From Gillisia sp. Hel_I_86 (lineage in GTDB: Bacteria; Bacteroidota; Bacteroidia; Flavobacteriales; Flavobacteriaceae): a DNA stretch of 64,000 bases. Below the pieces are notes generated by a model. The model was not told the origin of the DNA and did not search any database. It saw nothing but the letters and a program-made list of their open reading frames with translations. Below, one piece after another: positions 26,781 to 35,878 of the stretch. Both the position numbers and the translations under genes were made by a program. The stretch spans positions 3,472,001 to 3,536,000 of the forward strand of contig NZ_VISE01000001.1 of the NCBI RefSeq assembly GCF_007827275.1. The letters run 5' to 3'. Every line of letters starts with the position of its first letter. The stretch's first letter is position 1.

Positions 26781-26832
26781 CCCTCTCTGAGGGTTTATTT
26801 TCCCGAGGTTGGCCTCGAAATTTTTAATAGTA
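26781..26832 (+). repeat. Two-hairpin intergenic repeat R3, second copy
   Basis: CCCTCTCTGAGGG, GTTTATTTTCCCGAGG and a second hairpin CGAGGTTGGCCTCG followed by AAATTTTT. Same layout as 2094-2160 and 62819-62860. Confidence 0.65.
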
Positions 26833-26877
26833 ATACCCATCCAGGTAATTTCTAACGGATTTGTCTGAGATCGTATA

Positions 26878-28626
26878 TTAATTTGAAATTATCACTTTTT
26901 TGGAAATTATCGTAGCATTCTTGTTCGTTATTTTCAGAATATATAAACCTTTGCTTAATTTTCTAGTGGAAAATTCATGATAATGCTCATTAGTAATTCC
27001 TTTTTTCCCCAGGATCTTTTTGCCCAAGCTGTCAAAAAGTACAATATCCATAGGAATGGATTGTTCAGGAATCCTTATTTCCAATCTCGATTCGGGATTG
27101 TTCTGAAAAATACTATAATTATTAATATCCTTTACAATCTCCCTATTTATATAGATTTGTTCCTTATTGGTATAAGTGAGTTTGAATCTTTCCGAATATT
27201 CACCGGCATCCAAATTGAGTATTATGGGACCATTGCTTAGATCGTGATATTTATTGGTAGAAGAGTCCAACAGAAATACTTTAGACTTAAATCCTTTTAT
27301 TTCAGCAATACTAAAAACTATTTCTGTTGTTTTTGCCAGCACTATAAAAAGAGGAATTTCTTCGAGTTCGTCCAGTGGCCTTACATTAATAATATAATTT
27401 TCATCTTCTATCATCCAACCAGCGTTAGAACTTAGCGTTTCAGGGTTAATGGCATCCATTGCATGGTCTGCTGCTATAGTTGCGTTATCGCGAAGCACCA
27501 AAAGCAGTTGTCTAATATAGTTGTCCTGTAATTCAATATTCAACCTTAGCATTGGAAACTCTTCGGTTTCTGAACTTTTTAAACCAACTTTCTTGGATTT
27601 GAATTGAGATAAAAGCTGATCTTCTTTTATAAAGTTTCGGTATTTATTATCGAATGTGATATTTCCATCCCGACTCCCTATAACAATAAAACCTTGGCCT
27701 ATCGGAGAGAATCTTCTGGCGTAATAAGCTCCTAAAAGCCCTGTTTCCCCCAACGTATTTCCAGCACCATCAAATTTGTTAAAGATGGCCGGGACATACC
27801 CATATATCCCAGCTCCAGGTGAATACACCCCGTAACCGCCCTCATATTCCTTTAAATAGTGGGAGTCTATAAACTGGGAATCCCAGAAATATGCAATGCC
27901 AGTAGTGTTTGTATTATCTTGGAGAAAAGCATTAAGGTCTAGAGCAGAAGGGTAAGGGTTGCCAATGAGTTTACTATCGCCCTCCTGGATATCCAATTCA
28001 TATACCCCTGAATTTGGTTTTCCCCGTAGATCATAGCGTTGTTTATTGCCTGGATTGTTAGGGACATTATAAATATTTATAGCGGTATTTGTGCCGTTCA
28101 CTCCTTTCATGGTAAAGCCTTCGCCAGGTGGAAGATCAAAATTGTTCCCGATAAATTGCCAGTCGGAATATTCTGTTCCAGAAAATTTATAGATCCATTT
28201 ATTAGAAATGCTTAAGGGCTGGGAAATTCCATTATAACTTGAAGTGATTATTGCCGGATTGCTTTCGGTTCTAGTAACCGGATCGAAAAATAGGCTTCCA
28301 AATCTGCTATTGGTTTCAGTATTACCAACTGGCAAGCTCCAATAATTATAGGTAAAATTGCTGGCGTTTCCTTCCTGAAAAACAGAAATTATTCCATCCC
28401 CACTATTGTTAGAATTGGCTTTTCCTTGAAGCAGTTGAGCTTCGTTTCTTAAATAAAGACTAGGTTGTTTATCCAGGTTGGCAATTAAATTCATTTCCTT
28501 TTCCACAAATAATAGTGAGCCTTCGGAATATAAATAAATATTTGAATCTTGAGATGGTTTTATGGTTAATTGAGAATGCCCAATGTATGGTACAATAAAT
28601 AGCACTAAAATGTATATTTGCCTCAT
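26878..28626 (-). CDS. T9SS type A sorting domain-containing secreted protein
   Basis: 582 aa. Signal peptide (MRQIYILVLFIVPYIGHSQ). The long middle is beta-rich with NGS/NGT-type repeats and no catalytic motif I can name. The last 80 residues are a type A C-terminal domain for type IX secretion: NNPESRLEIRIPEQ, DIVLFDSLGKKILGK, SKGLYILKITN and a basic-ended KKVIISN. It is thus exported across the outer membrane and probably attached to the surface; substrate unknown. Confidence 0.85.
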   Translation of the reverse strand: MRQIYILVLFIVPYIGHSQLTIKPSQDSNIYLYSEGSLLFVEKEMNLIANLDKQPSLYLRNEAQLLQGKANSNNSGDGIISVFQEGNASNFTYNYWSLPVGNTETNSRFGSLFFDPVTRTESNPAIITSSYNGISQPLSISNKWIYKFSGTEYSDWQFIGNNFDLPPGEGFTMKGVNGTNTAINIYNVPNNPGNKQRYDLRGKPNSGVYELDIQEGDSKLIGNPYPSALDLNAFLQDNTNTTGIAYFWDSQFIDSHYLKEYEGGYGVYSPGAGIYGYVPAIFNKFDGAGNTLGETGLLGAYYARRFSPIGQGFIVIGSRDGNITFDNKYRNFIKEDQLLSQFKSKKVGLKSSETEEFPMLRLNIELQDNYIRQLLLVLRDNATIAADHAMDAINPETLSSNAGWMIEDENYIINVRPLDELEEIPLFIVLAKTTEIVFSIAEIKGFKSKVFLLDSSTNKYHDLSNGPIILNLDAGEYSERFKLTYTNKEQIYINREIVKDINNYSIFQNNPESRLEIRIPEQSIPMDIVLFDSLGKKILGKKGITNEHYHEFSTRKLSKGLYILKITNKNATIISKKVIISN

Positions 28627-28712
28627 CGCCCTGTGATTTTAATTAAAAATAGGGTTTTATTCAATTGAAAAACAACCCTAAAAGGTTTTTAAGTGTTAAA
28701 TATCAGTATATT

Positions 28713-28919
28713 ATGAATAAAAAACATGGTCAAATCATCAATACTGTCCTTATCGTAATAGGTGGGGGAATATTGATATATACCATTTCTGAAGAGGATA
28801 GAAATAAATATTTACAGATTTTAGGCTTGGTAATTTTGATGTTTGGATTGTACCGTGCTACCAATTTCTGGGTAGAAACCAAGGACGATGAGGACGATAA
28901 CAATGATGAAAAAAGTTAG
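28713..28919 (+). CDS. Small membrane protein of unknown function
   Basis: 68 aa from ATG 28713 (a TTG 48 bases upstream would add an unlikely tail). Two hydrophobic helices (IINTVLIVIGGGILIYTIS and LQILGLVILMFGLYRATNF) and a strongly acidic C-terminus (ETKDDEDDNNDEKS). Its stop is 2 bp before the Smr gene's ATG, so the two are co-transcribed. No family recognised. Confidence 0.65.
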   Translation: MNKKHGQIINTVLIVIGGGILIYTISEEDRNKYLQILGLVILMFGLYRATNFWVETKDDEDDNNDEKS

Positions 28920-28921
28920 TT

Positions 28922-29473
28922 ATGAAATTTGAAGTCAATGATAAAGTAGAGGTGCTGGATGACGCTTTGGAAGGAAAAGTGATCAATATGGATGGGGATA
29001 CTATTTATGTGGAAACTTCTGAAGGATTTTTAATGGAATTTCATGCTTCAGAATTGGTTAAAATAGAAGAGGAGCAGAGTAGGATGATCGCTTCGGAAAA
29101 TATCCCTATTTCGCAAATAATAAAGGAAAAGCAGCCAACAAAGCGGATTAAGGCTGAAAAGGTAAAGTCGAAGGATCGCAGTGCTCCTCCAATGGAAGTG
29201 GATCTTCATATCGAAAAATTGGTAAATTCGTTTAGGGGAATGAGCAATTATGATATTTTAAACCTGCAATTGGAAACCGCAAAACGGCAAATTAATTTTG
29301 CTGTTAGCAAACGGATTCCAAAAATCGTGTTTATCCATGGAGTGGGTGAGGGCGTTTTAAAAGCAGAGCTAGATTATCTATTGAGTAGATATGACAACCT
29401 TAAATTTTATGATGCGAATTTCCAGAAATATGGATTGGGTGCTACCGAGGTCTATATTTATCAGAACTCTTAA
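28922..29473 (+). CDS. Smr/MutS2-type domain protein (DUF2027-like N-terminus)
   Basis: 183 aa. An SH3-like beta module at the N-terminus (VNDKVEVLDDALEGKVINMD) and a Smr domain at the C-terminus (MEVDLHIEKL, IPKIVFIHGVGEGVLKAEL, VYIYQ). Smr domains can nick DNA or RNA, acting in MutS2-related or ribosome-rescue pathways; without MutS this stand-alone form's role is uncertain. Ends in a 4-bp convergent overlap with the following lipoprotein gene. Confidence 0.82.
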   Translation: MKFEVNDKVEVLDDALEGKVINMDGDTIYVETSEGFLMEFHASELVKIEEEQSRMIASENIPISQIIKEKQPTKRIKAEKVKSKDRSAPPMEVDLHIEKLVNSFRGMSNYDILNLQLETAKRQINFAVSKRIPKIVFIHGVGEGVLKAELDYLLSRYDNLKFYDANFQKYGLGATEVYIYQNS

Positions 29474-30417
29474 TTATCGATTTCGGTAGTTGTAGGGACT
29501 ATAATTAAAGGCGTAGAGGTTGAATTATATTCTCCTAATCTATAAGATTCAAAGGAAATCACTTCTCCGGTCCCATCTTGATTTTGTAATTGTAAATTTT
29601 CTATTTTAATTATAGAGGTGTATTTTACATTAAATTTATTTTCTTTTACGAATGTTACCTCTAGAAAACTACTTGTAACAGTTGGATTTAAATAATTTGC
29701 TAATCCCTCTGCGTTAGCATTTTCTAAAACTGTAGGATCTTGAAATTCTTCTGAAACTTCAAATTTTGTTTTTACAGTATCATTGTCATCATCGTCGTCC
29801 AAATAATTTGGTATATCATCTTGATCAGTATCTCTATATCCATCTTCATTAACGAAATCCTCATTAGGATTTTCTATTTCTCTAGATGTAAGTACATTAT
29901 CTCCGTCATCATCTATATCATATTTATCATCAATTCCATCGCCATCTGTATCACCATCAAATTCATCTACGTCCTTTATTCCATCCCCGTCACTATCTGT
30001 TGAGTCAAGATAAATTCTTGTAGTAGAAATTTTAACCGTCCCACCAACACTTACAAATTCCTGAATAACCTTTGGACTGCTTGGTGGTAAAGAATTGCAG
30101 AAATAATCTGTAGTTATACTGCCATCATAAACACGATAGTTTATTTTGTTATTACTATCAAGATTAAAACTAATATCAGTTTCTGTTTTTGTGGTTAATA
30201 TGCTTGCTAAATCACTAATTGCGGTATTGCTAGAAACTAGAGAAATGGATTCAAATATATCATCACTGTTTATATTGAAAAAAACTTTTGGTCTACCAAT
30301 TTTATCACAACTTGATAAAGTATCATCTTCAAAATCAAAATTGTTTATTATGATATCTCCATCATCGCAGGAGGTAAAACCAAGCAATAAAAAAAGGAGA
30401 TAAAAGTAATTACGCAT
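29470..30417 (-). CDS. Lipoprotein with acidic calcium-binding (thrombospondin type 3-like) repeats
   Basis: 315 aa from ATG 30417, where a lipobox signal (LLFLLLGFTSC) begins the lipoprotein; an ATG six codons earlier is less likely. The middle (about residues 135-215) carries repeated DxDGDGIxD units (DSDGDGIKDVDEFDGDTDG, then DIDDDGDNV and DTDQDDIPNYLDDDDDND), which bind Ca2+ in type 3 thrombospondin and OmpA-family proteins. The N-terminal and C-terminal portions are beta-rich. Role: calcium-stabilised envelope protein; no partner is evident. Confidence 0.75.
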   Translation of the reverse strand: MRNYFYLLFLLLGFTSCDDGDIIINNFDFEDDTLSSCDKIGRPKVFFNINSDDIFESISLVSSNTAISDLASILTTKTETDISFNLDSNNKINYRVYDGSITTDYFCNSLPPSSPKVIQEFVSVGGTVKISTTRIYLDSTDSDGDGIKDVDEFDGDTDGDGIDDKYDIDDDGDNVLTSREIENPNEDFVNEDGYRDTDQDDIPNYLDDDDDNDTVKTKFEVSEEFQDPTVLENANAEGLANYLNPTVTSSFLEVTFVKENKFNVKYTSIIKIENLQLQNQDGTGEVISFESYRLGEYNSTSTPLIIVPTTTEIDN

Positions 30418-30504
30418 AGTTTCCGTTTTCCACAAAAATAAAGTATTAGGATTTTATAGCAGAGCATCCTTTAAATAATTTTATTTCTTTTATTTTTGTC
30501 TTCG

Positions 30505-31653
30505 ATGAGAAAAGTATATTTAGACAGTGCCGCTACCACGCAAATGCGTGACGAAGTTATAGATAGAATGACAACAGTGATGAAAGATTTTTACGGAAAT
30601 CCCTCTTCTATACATAGTTACGGAAGGTCATCTAAAGCTTTAATCGAAAATGCTAGAAAGGCCATAGCTTCTATTTTAAATGTCACTGCGGCCGAAATCA
30701 TCTTTACTTCGGGTGGAACCGAAGCCGATAACCTGGCGCTTAATTCTGCTGTCCGGGATCTAGGGGTGAAGAGGATTATCACTTCTAAAATAGAACATCA
30801 TGCGGTTTTGTACACCGTAAATCAGCTTAAGGAGTGTTACGAGATCGAGGTGGAATATGTAAATTTGGATACTACCGGAAATGTAGATCTTTTACATTTG
30901 GAAGAAGTACTCAGCAATTCTGAAGCAAAAACATTGGTGAGTTTGATGCATGTGAACAATGAAATTGGAAACTTATTGGATGTTCAAAAAGCAGGAACAC
31001 TTTGTAAAGAACATAAAGCTTTGTTTCATTGTGACGCCGTGCAGTCCATAGGGCATTATAAAATGGATCTTAAGGAAACACCCATAGATTTTACTGCGGT
31101 GAGCGCTCATAAATTTCACGGACCAAAAGGAGTTGGATTTGCATTTATTCGTAAAAACAGCGGACTTAAACCGTTGATTTTTGGAGGAGAACAAGAGCGC
31201 GGACATCGTGCCGGGACAGAAAGCGTACATAATATTGTTGGGCTGGAAGAGGCTTTTAAATTGGCTTATGCGAACCTAGAAGAAGAGACAGCCTACATAA
31301 GTTCTTTAAAAACCTATTTTATAGAGCAATTAGAAGAAAATATTCCAGGAGTGAAATTCAACGGAAATTGTAAGGATTTTACAAAAAGCACGTATACCTT
31401 GGTAAATGTTTGTTTGCCAATTCCACCGGAGAAAGCTTTAATGCTCTTGTTTCAATTAGATCTTAAGGGGATCGCTTGTTCTAAAGGTTCTGCTTGCCAA
31501 AGTGGAAGCGATAAAGGCTCCCACGTTCTAAGCGCTTTCCTTTCTGAAGAAGATATGAACAAACCTTCTCTTAGGTTTTCCTTCTCCAGATTTAACACTA
31601 AAGAAGAACTGGATTATGTGGTTGCGGTGCTTAAAGAGTTTATGGAGAGTTGA
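30505..31653 (+). CDS. Cysteine desulfurase (NifS/IscS-like)
   Basis: 382 aa from ATG 30505 (an in-frame TTG lies 9 bases earlier; TATTTTTG, a -7 element, overlaps that TTG, so 30505 is preferred). PLP-dependent class V aminotransferase: YLDSAATTQ, FTSGGTEADNLAL, the PLP Lys in AVSAHKFHGPKGVG (K203), and the active Cys in SKGSACQSGSDKGSHVL (C331, group I type flexible loop). It supplies sulfur for Fe-S clusters or tRNA thiolation. No SUF genes are adjacent. Confidence 0.9.
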   Translation: MRKVYLDSAATTQMRDEVIDRMTTVMKDFYGNPSSIHSYGRSSKALIENARKAIASILNVTAAEIIFTSGGTEADNLALNSAVRDLGVKRIITSKIEHHAVLYTVNQLKECYEIEVEYVNLDTTGNVDLLHLEEVLSNSEAKTLVSLMHVNNEIGNLLDVQKAGTLCKEHKALFHCDAVQSIGHYKMDLKETPIDFTAVSAHKFHGPKGVGFAFIRKNSGLKPLIFGGEQERGHRAGTESVHNIVGLEEAFKLAYANLEEETAYISSLKTYFIEQLEENIPGVKFNGNCKDFTKSTYTLVNVCLPIPPEKALMLLFQLDLKGIACSKGSACQSGSDKGSHVLSAFLSEEDMNKPSLRFSFSRFNTKEELDYVVAVLKEFMES

Positions 31654-31693
31654 GATTTTTGAATAATTGATAATTCTATTCTTATGTCATCCC

Positions 31694-31703
31694 GACCTTA
31701 GGA
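31694..31703 (+). repeat. Left target-site duplication of the IS element (GACCTTAGGA)
   Basis: 10 bp identical to 33159-33168, flanking the inverted repeats. Confidence 0.9.
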
Positions 31704-33158
31704 CTATCGTGTGGACACAATTATTTACTAGTTTAAGGGATTAGCATTAATTTTACTCAAAAAATGAGAAGGGGGCTCACAGGCTTAGGGGATAAACGTT
31801 TGGTTTATCGGGGCAACAAGATTTTATCGGACCTGTTCAGCAAGAGCGTCCATTCGATCCGTCAGCTCAGCAGGAACGAATCAGACGCAAAGGCCGTTTA
31901 CCGTTTTTTGCAGAACGATAGGGTCAGTGAAGAAGATATAGTAGAGAACCTGGTACATAATTGCCAGATGGCTTGTGCGGGCAAATTTGTTGTCTGTATC
32001 CAAGATACCACGGAGGTCAACCTAAGCAGCCATGGTAATAGGATCAACAAAGATGGCTTTGTGGGCACGACCAATGCGAAGAATTCCCAGGGACTGGGGT
32101 TCTTTGTCCACCCAAGTTTGGTCTTGGATGCCGTGAGCGGCACCCCCTACGGCTATTCTGATATTAAGATCTGGAACAGGTCCTTGGACTTCAAATCAAA
32201 GCATGAAAGACAGTACGGCAAGCTGCCCATGGAAGAAAAAGAGTCCTATAAGTGGATAGAGGTGTCCAAAAACACACAGGCCTCACTAAGGGACGTGGTA
32301 GCGGGAATGGTGATCGTACAAGATAGGGAAGGGGATATCTACGAACAGTTTGCAAGCATACCAGATGCACGAACAGATCTATTGATAAGGGCCCGTGCGG
32401 ATAGGACCTTGGCGGATGGGTCAAAATTGTTCAGCTGCCTGGCGGACCAGCCCTGTCAAGGGTCCTATGAGGTACAGGTGGATGCCTGTGCAAAGACCAG
32501 AAGGAAAAAAAGGACCGCAAAAATTGAAATCAGATATAAAGAGGTAGAACTGAAAAGGACCAGGGCGGCCAGCAAGGCAGTGGCGCCCAGCATAAAACTA
32601 TATCTGGTGGAGGCCAAAGAGGCTAACCGGACCGGACCGGACAGGGTGTGCTGGAGGTTATTGACAAGCCTGCCCATAGAGACCCTGGAAATGGCAGAAA
32701 TGTGCGTGGAATGGTATAAGTGGAGGTGGACGATAGAAGAGGTGTTCAAGATATTGAAAAAAGAGGGCTACAATATCGAGGCGTCAGAGCTGGAGCATGG
32801 GTCATCGGTAAGAAAACTGAGCTTGTTGATAATGGAGGTCATCATCCAACTGTTCTTGATGCGGCTGGCGTATGCAGTACCAGAAGGAGAGATGAGCGCC
32901 GATAGCTGTTTCACGGAAGAAGAGCAAGCGTTTTTAGAGCACCAGATAATAAGACTGGAAGGTAGGACAGGGAAACAAAAAAACCCGTACAAGGAAAAAG
33001 GGCTAAAAAGATATGTTTGGGCGATAGCTAGACTTGGCGGATGGAAAGGCTATGAAAGCAAAAGGCATCCCGGCATAACGACCCTATGGATAGGACTGAA
33101 ATATTTTAAGGCGGCCATGGAAGGGTGGACGATTCATAAAGATGTGTCCACACGATAG
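31704..33158 (+). mobile_element. IS4-family insertion sequence, 1455 bp, apparently intact
   Basis: Bounded by a perfect 16-bp terminal inverted repeat (CTATCGTGTGGACACA at 31704-31719; TGTGTCCACACGATAG at 33143-33158) and flanked by a 10-bp target duplication, the size usual for IS4-type elements. One full-length transposase is inside. The base composition is visibly more GC-rich than the host (more CCG/GGC/CGG codons), suggesting recent arrival from a different genome. Confidence 0.92.
31764..33158 (+). CDS. IS4-family DDE transposase
   Basis: 464 aa. N-terminal Tnp DNA-binding-like region (LSRNESDAKAVYRFLQNDRV, as in the Tn5/IS50 lineage), the first catalytic Asp in IQDTTEVNL, a second in IVQDREGDIYE, and the YREK signature YKWRWTIEEVFKILKK, with Y-2-R-3-E-6-K spacing. 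All catalytic residues are present, so it should be active. Its TAG stop is formed by the last three bases of the element: the right inverted repeat encodes the C-terminal VSTR. The start at 31764 lies 45 bp inside the left inverted repeat. Confidence 0.92.
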   Translation: MRRGLTGLGDKRLVYRGNKILSDLFSKSVHSIRQLSRNESDAKAVYRFLQNDRVSEEDIVENLVHNCQMACAGKFVVCIQDTTEVNLSSHGNRINKDGFVGTTNAKNSQGLGFFVHPSLVLDAVSGTPYGYSDIKIWNRSLDFKSKHERQYGKLPMEEKESYKWIEVSKNTQASLRDVVAGMVIVQDREGDIYEQFASIPDARTDLLIRARADRTLADGSKLFSCLADQPCQGSYEVQVDACAKTRRKKRTAKIEIRYKEVELKRTRAASKAVAPSIKLYLVEAKEANRTGPDRVCWRLLTSLPIETLEMAEMCVEWYKWRWTIEEVFKILKKEGYNIEASELEHGSSVRKLSLLIMEVIIQLFLMRLAYAVPEGEMSADSCFTEEEQAFLEHQIIRLEGRTGKQKNPYKEKGLKRYVWAIARLGGWKGYESKRHPGITTLWIGLKYFKAAMEGWTIHKDVSTR

Positions 33159-33168
33159 GACCTTAGGA
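33159..33168 (+). repeat. Right target-site duplication of the IS element (GACCTTAGGA)
   Basis: 10 bp directly after the right inverted repeat, identical to 31694-31703. Confidence 0.9.
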
Positions 33169-33387
33169 GGGATCTCTAGTTAAATTGTTCCTCTTGTATT
33201 GAGATTCTTCAGATCACTACGTTCCCTTCAGAATGACAACTCTTTTTATTGTTAACTTGACCCAGTAGGATCTGCTCTGAGATCCTTTAACAGTCTTAAT
33301 TCGAGGTGATTTTAAATACGTCGATTTCCTATGCTAAGTATTTTTTTTTATCGGGTTTCAGGATGGCATTTGCTGTTCTTTAAAAAC

Positions 33388-35076
33388 CTATTTTCTAAAA
33401 AAAGTAGCTTCGTAGGTACTGCTGTTGCCCACATTATCTGTTACGATCACCTTTAATTTGTTTTCGGTTTCTATAAGCACAGCATCACTAAAATTATGAG
33501 TTAGCATATTGTTCTTATACTCATATTCCATCAAAATAAATTTGCCGTTGACCGTTGCCCGGTAGCTTTTTATCCCAGAAAGGTCATCTGTAATCTTTAG
33601 TTGTAGATCGCTGTTACTTGAAATCCATTGTCCGTCCTTAAAGTTTACTGGAGTGATGGAAGGAGGCTTGATATCCGCCACCAACGTATAATCCCCAAAA
33701 GTACGAACACCTGTGGTAAACCTATTTTCTTTTTTATAGGTGGTAGAATAACTTGGCCTTCCGCGATATCCCAATCTGGCAATGAACATCTTTTCCTTGC
33801 TCTCTGCAGAATACTTGCTTACATCAAAACCAATGGTAATATTACTGTGAATGGGAGTATCATCCTTATGAAAATGAAGGGTGTCCCCGGTAAAAGAAAT
33901 ATCCAAAAAGGTATCTTCATACAAACTACCCTTTGGGATATACACATCTATTCCGTTTTCTTCAATGGTAAAGGCTTGCGCAGCTTTTGCAAGATAATCG
34001 GTCTTTTTGGCGTTTTTTGCAATTGGCTTAGTAGGTTGCTCCCCTTTAATTGGCACTCGTATCACGCGTTCGTTCCCAGCAAAATCACGGATAGTAATAT
34101 TATATAAATAGGTTAAACTGTCCTGAATATTGATGGTTCCTTTATTTACCACATTTCGGTAAACACTTAACGGATTGTTTGGTTGCACATATAGCCTTGT
34201 GATCCTGCTTTTATTGTTACTGAAATATTCATAATCTATCATTTGGTTTAAATGCCGTGACTCTGAAAATGAAAAGCGATCGAAATTTAGCTGAAAAATG
34301 GAGTCTCCATTTAAAACAGCATCTATTTGATAGATCCCGTTATTATTGGCTGCGCCGTCCTGTTTGTCTGTAGTATCCACACCAAAAGCAACCTCACCAC
34401 AGGCATTTATTTGTTCAGCCTTAAAAGAACCATCTTTAAGCGGAGTAAGTTTAACCCGTTGCCGTTCTCCAGAACTGTTCACATGCGCGTTCTCTCCCAA
34501 AGGATACACCCACAAACTATTTACGGTGGGAGCTTGAGTATCCTTGATCTCAATTCCGAATAAATTAGGGTTCATAGGTCGCTGTTGGCCATCCCTTATT
34601 TCAAAATGTAGATGTGGGCCACCACTTCCACCGGTATTCCCACTAATAGCAACCAATTCACTGGCAGTAACCTTTAGTTCATTGGCCTTTGGGAAAAGCT
34701 CTATTTCATATGTTTCTTTGGCGTATTGCTGCTTTTTGATATATGCTTCTATTTCTGGGGAAAATTTTTGAAGATGACCATACACCGTTGTAAATCCATT
34801 TGGATGCTGAATATAGAGCGCCTTGCCATAGCCATAATGTTGGATATTGATCCTGCTTACAAAACCATCTCCTGATGCTAAAACAGGAAGTCCTTCCCGC
34901 TGTTGGGTCTTTATATCCATCCCAGAATGAAAGTGATTGGAGCGCAATTCCCCAAAAGTTCCCGAAAGCACCAAACCTACATCCAAAGGGTTTTGAAAGA
35001 AATCTGAAGGTATTTTGGATTGGGCGTTTAAAGCAGCATTTAAAAGCAATAATGTGAGGGCAAAAATCTTCTTCAT
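33388..35076 (-). CDS. M23-family peptidase (LytM-type) with C-terminal extension
   Basis: 562 aa from ATG 35076, which opens the signal peptide MKKIFALTLLLLNAALNAQ (two ATGs 6 and 18 bases upstream are less likely). LytM/M23 domain at about 25-170: Zn-binding H and D of HFHSGMDI, the YGHL segment, and the HLHFE of SGGPHLHFEIRDG. All metal ligands are present. The C-terminal two thirds are beta-sandwich-like domains. It should cleave peptidoglycan cross-links or act as a cell-wall scaffold in the periplasm. Confidence 0.9.
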   Translation of the reverse strand: MKKIFALTLLLLNAALNAQSKIPSDFFQNPLDVGLVLSGTFGELRSNHFHSGMDIKTQQREGLPVLASGDGFVSRINIQHYGYGKALYIQHPNGFTTVYGHLQKFSPEIEAYIKKQQYAKETYEIELFPKANELKVTASELVAISGNTGGSGGPHLHFEIRDGQQRPMNPNLFGIEIKDTQAPTVNSLWVYPLGENAHVNSSGERQRVKLTPLKDGSFKAEQINACGEVAFGVDTTDKQDGAANNNGIYQIDAVLNGDSIFQLNFDRFSFSESRHLNQMIDYEYFSNNKSRITRLYVQPNNPLSVYRNVVNKGTINIQDSLTYLYNITIRDFAGNERVIRVPIKGEQPTKPIAKNAKKTDYLAKAAQAFTIEENGIDVYIPKGSLYEDTFLDISFTGDTLHFHKDDTPIHSNITIGFDVSKYSAESKEKMFIARLGYRGRPSYSTTYKKENRFTTGVRTFGDYTLVADIKPPSITPVNFKDGQWISSNSDLQLKITDDLSGIKSYRATVNGKFILMEYEYKNNMLTHNFSDAVLIETENKLKVIVTDNVGNSSTYEATFFRK

Positions 35077-35199
35077 AGTCATATTAAGCAGCATTTTTAT
35101 GGGGCGATAAATATAAATAAACTTTTAGAAATAATTAAAGCTTTGGTTTAATGTAACTTAGATTAAATTCAATGTATTTGAAAAATAGCTCTAAAAGTA

Positions 35200-35230
35200 T
35201 TGGGAAATTTCAAGCGGTATGTTAACTTTG
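35200..35230 (+). promoter_or_regulatory. Promoter of the zapB-like/zapA transcription unit (TTG-N20-TAACTTTG)
   Basis: TAACTTTG at 35223-35230 with TTGG at 35200-35203, 20 bases apart. Leads into the ATG at 35258. Confidence 0.55.
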
Positions 35231-35257
35231 TGAATATTAGTAGCACGTTGAGCTTTT

Positions 35258-35548
35258 ATGAGTGATTTAACGGAAATAGTTGATAGTCTTGAAAATAGAA
35301 TTAGCAAGTTGCTTCATAAGTATGAGGCTACAAGGCAGTCACAGCATTCAATTCGGGAAGAATTAGCAATTTTGAAAATTGAAAATGAGCGTTTATCTGA
35401 AGAAGTGAAAAATTCAGAAAAACGAATTCAAACACTAAAAGCCGCCAACGCAATGCTAGGCAGTAACGATTATAAGAAAGAAACCAAGCTCAAAATAAAC
35501 GGTTTAATAAGGGAGATTGATCAATGTATAGTTCAACTTTCAGAATAA
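35258..35548 (+). CDS. Coiled-coil protein upstream of zapA (ZapB-like)
   Basis: 96 aa, almost entirely one predicted coiled coil with leucine/isoleucine heptads (about residues 4-75: IVDSLENRISKLLHKYEATR, ILKIENERLSEEVKNSEKRI). No TM or signal. The immediate downstream zapA (9 bp gap) supports a cell-division scaffold role like ZapB; similarity to E. coli ZapB is structural and positional only. Confidence 0.7.
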   Translation: MSDLTEIVDSLENRISKLLHKYEATRQSQHSIREELAILKIENERLSEEVKNSEKRIQTLKAANAMLGSNDYKKETKLKINGLIREIDQCIVQLSE

Positions 35549-35557
35549 AAACAATAA

Positions 35558-35851
35558 ATGTCCGACAAGCTTAAAATCAAATTATCTATTGCAGATCGCG
35601 TGTATCCTCTCACCATTCAGGCTGAACAGGAAGAAGGCTTGCGCAAGGCTGCAAAGAAGATAGAAGCGATGATCAAGCAATTTGAGCAAAGTTATGCCGT
35701 AAGGGACAAGCAAGATGTATTGGCTATGTGCGCCTTGCAATTTGCCGCCCAGACCGAGCAAAAATCTATAGATAATACTAGCGAAGTGCAACTGATGGAA
35801 GAAAAATTGAGATCGCTCAATAATCTTCTTCAGGAACAATTAGCTACCTAG
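35558..35851 (+). CDS. zapA: Cell division protein ZapA
   Basis: 97 aa. KIKLSIADRVYPLTIQAEQE and EGLRKAAKKIEAMIKQFEQ match the ZapA head and the start of its coiled-coil tail, which bundles FtsZ filaments. The coding end is followed by the structured RNA and rny, an order seen in many Bacteroidota. Confidence 0.88.
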   Translation: MSDKLKIKLSIADRVYPLTIQAEQEEGLRKAAKKIEAMIKQFEQSYAVRDKQDVLAMCALQFAAQTEQKSIDNTSEVQLMEEKLRSLNNLLQEQLAT

Positions 35852-35878
35852 TTCTTTTAAATAGCATTAAGGTTTACT

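Larger units (their letters stand above)
31685..33238. repeat. Family R1 repeat copy split by an insertion sequence
   Basis: The left part (31685-31703, TGTCATCCCGACCTTAGGA) and right part (33169-33238, GGGATCTCTAG.. to GAATGACA) reconstitute an 89-bp R1 unit like those at 4556-4835. The insertion sequence sits between them. A 10-bp duplication belongs to both parts. Confidence 0.88.
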
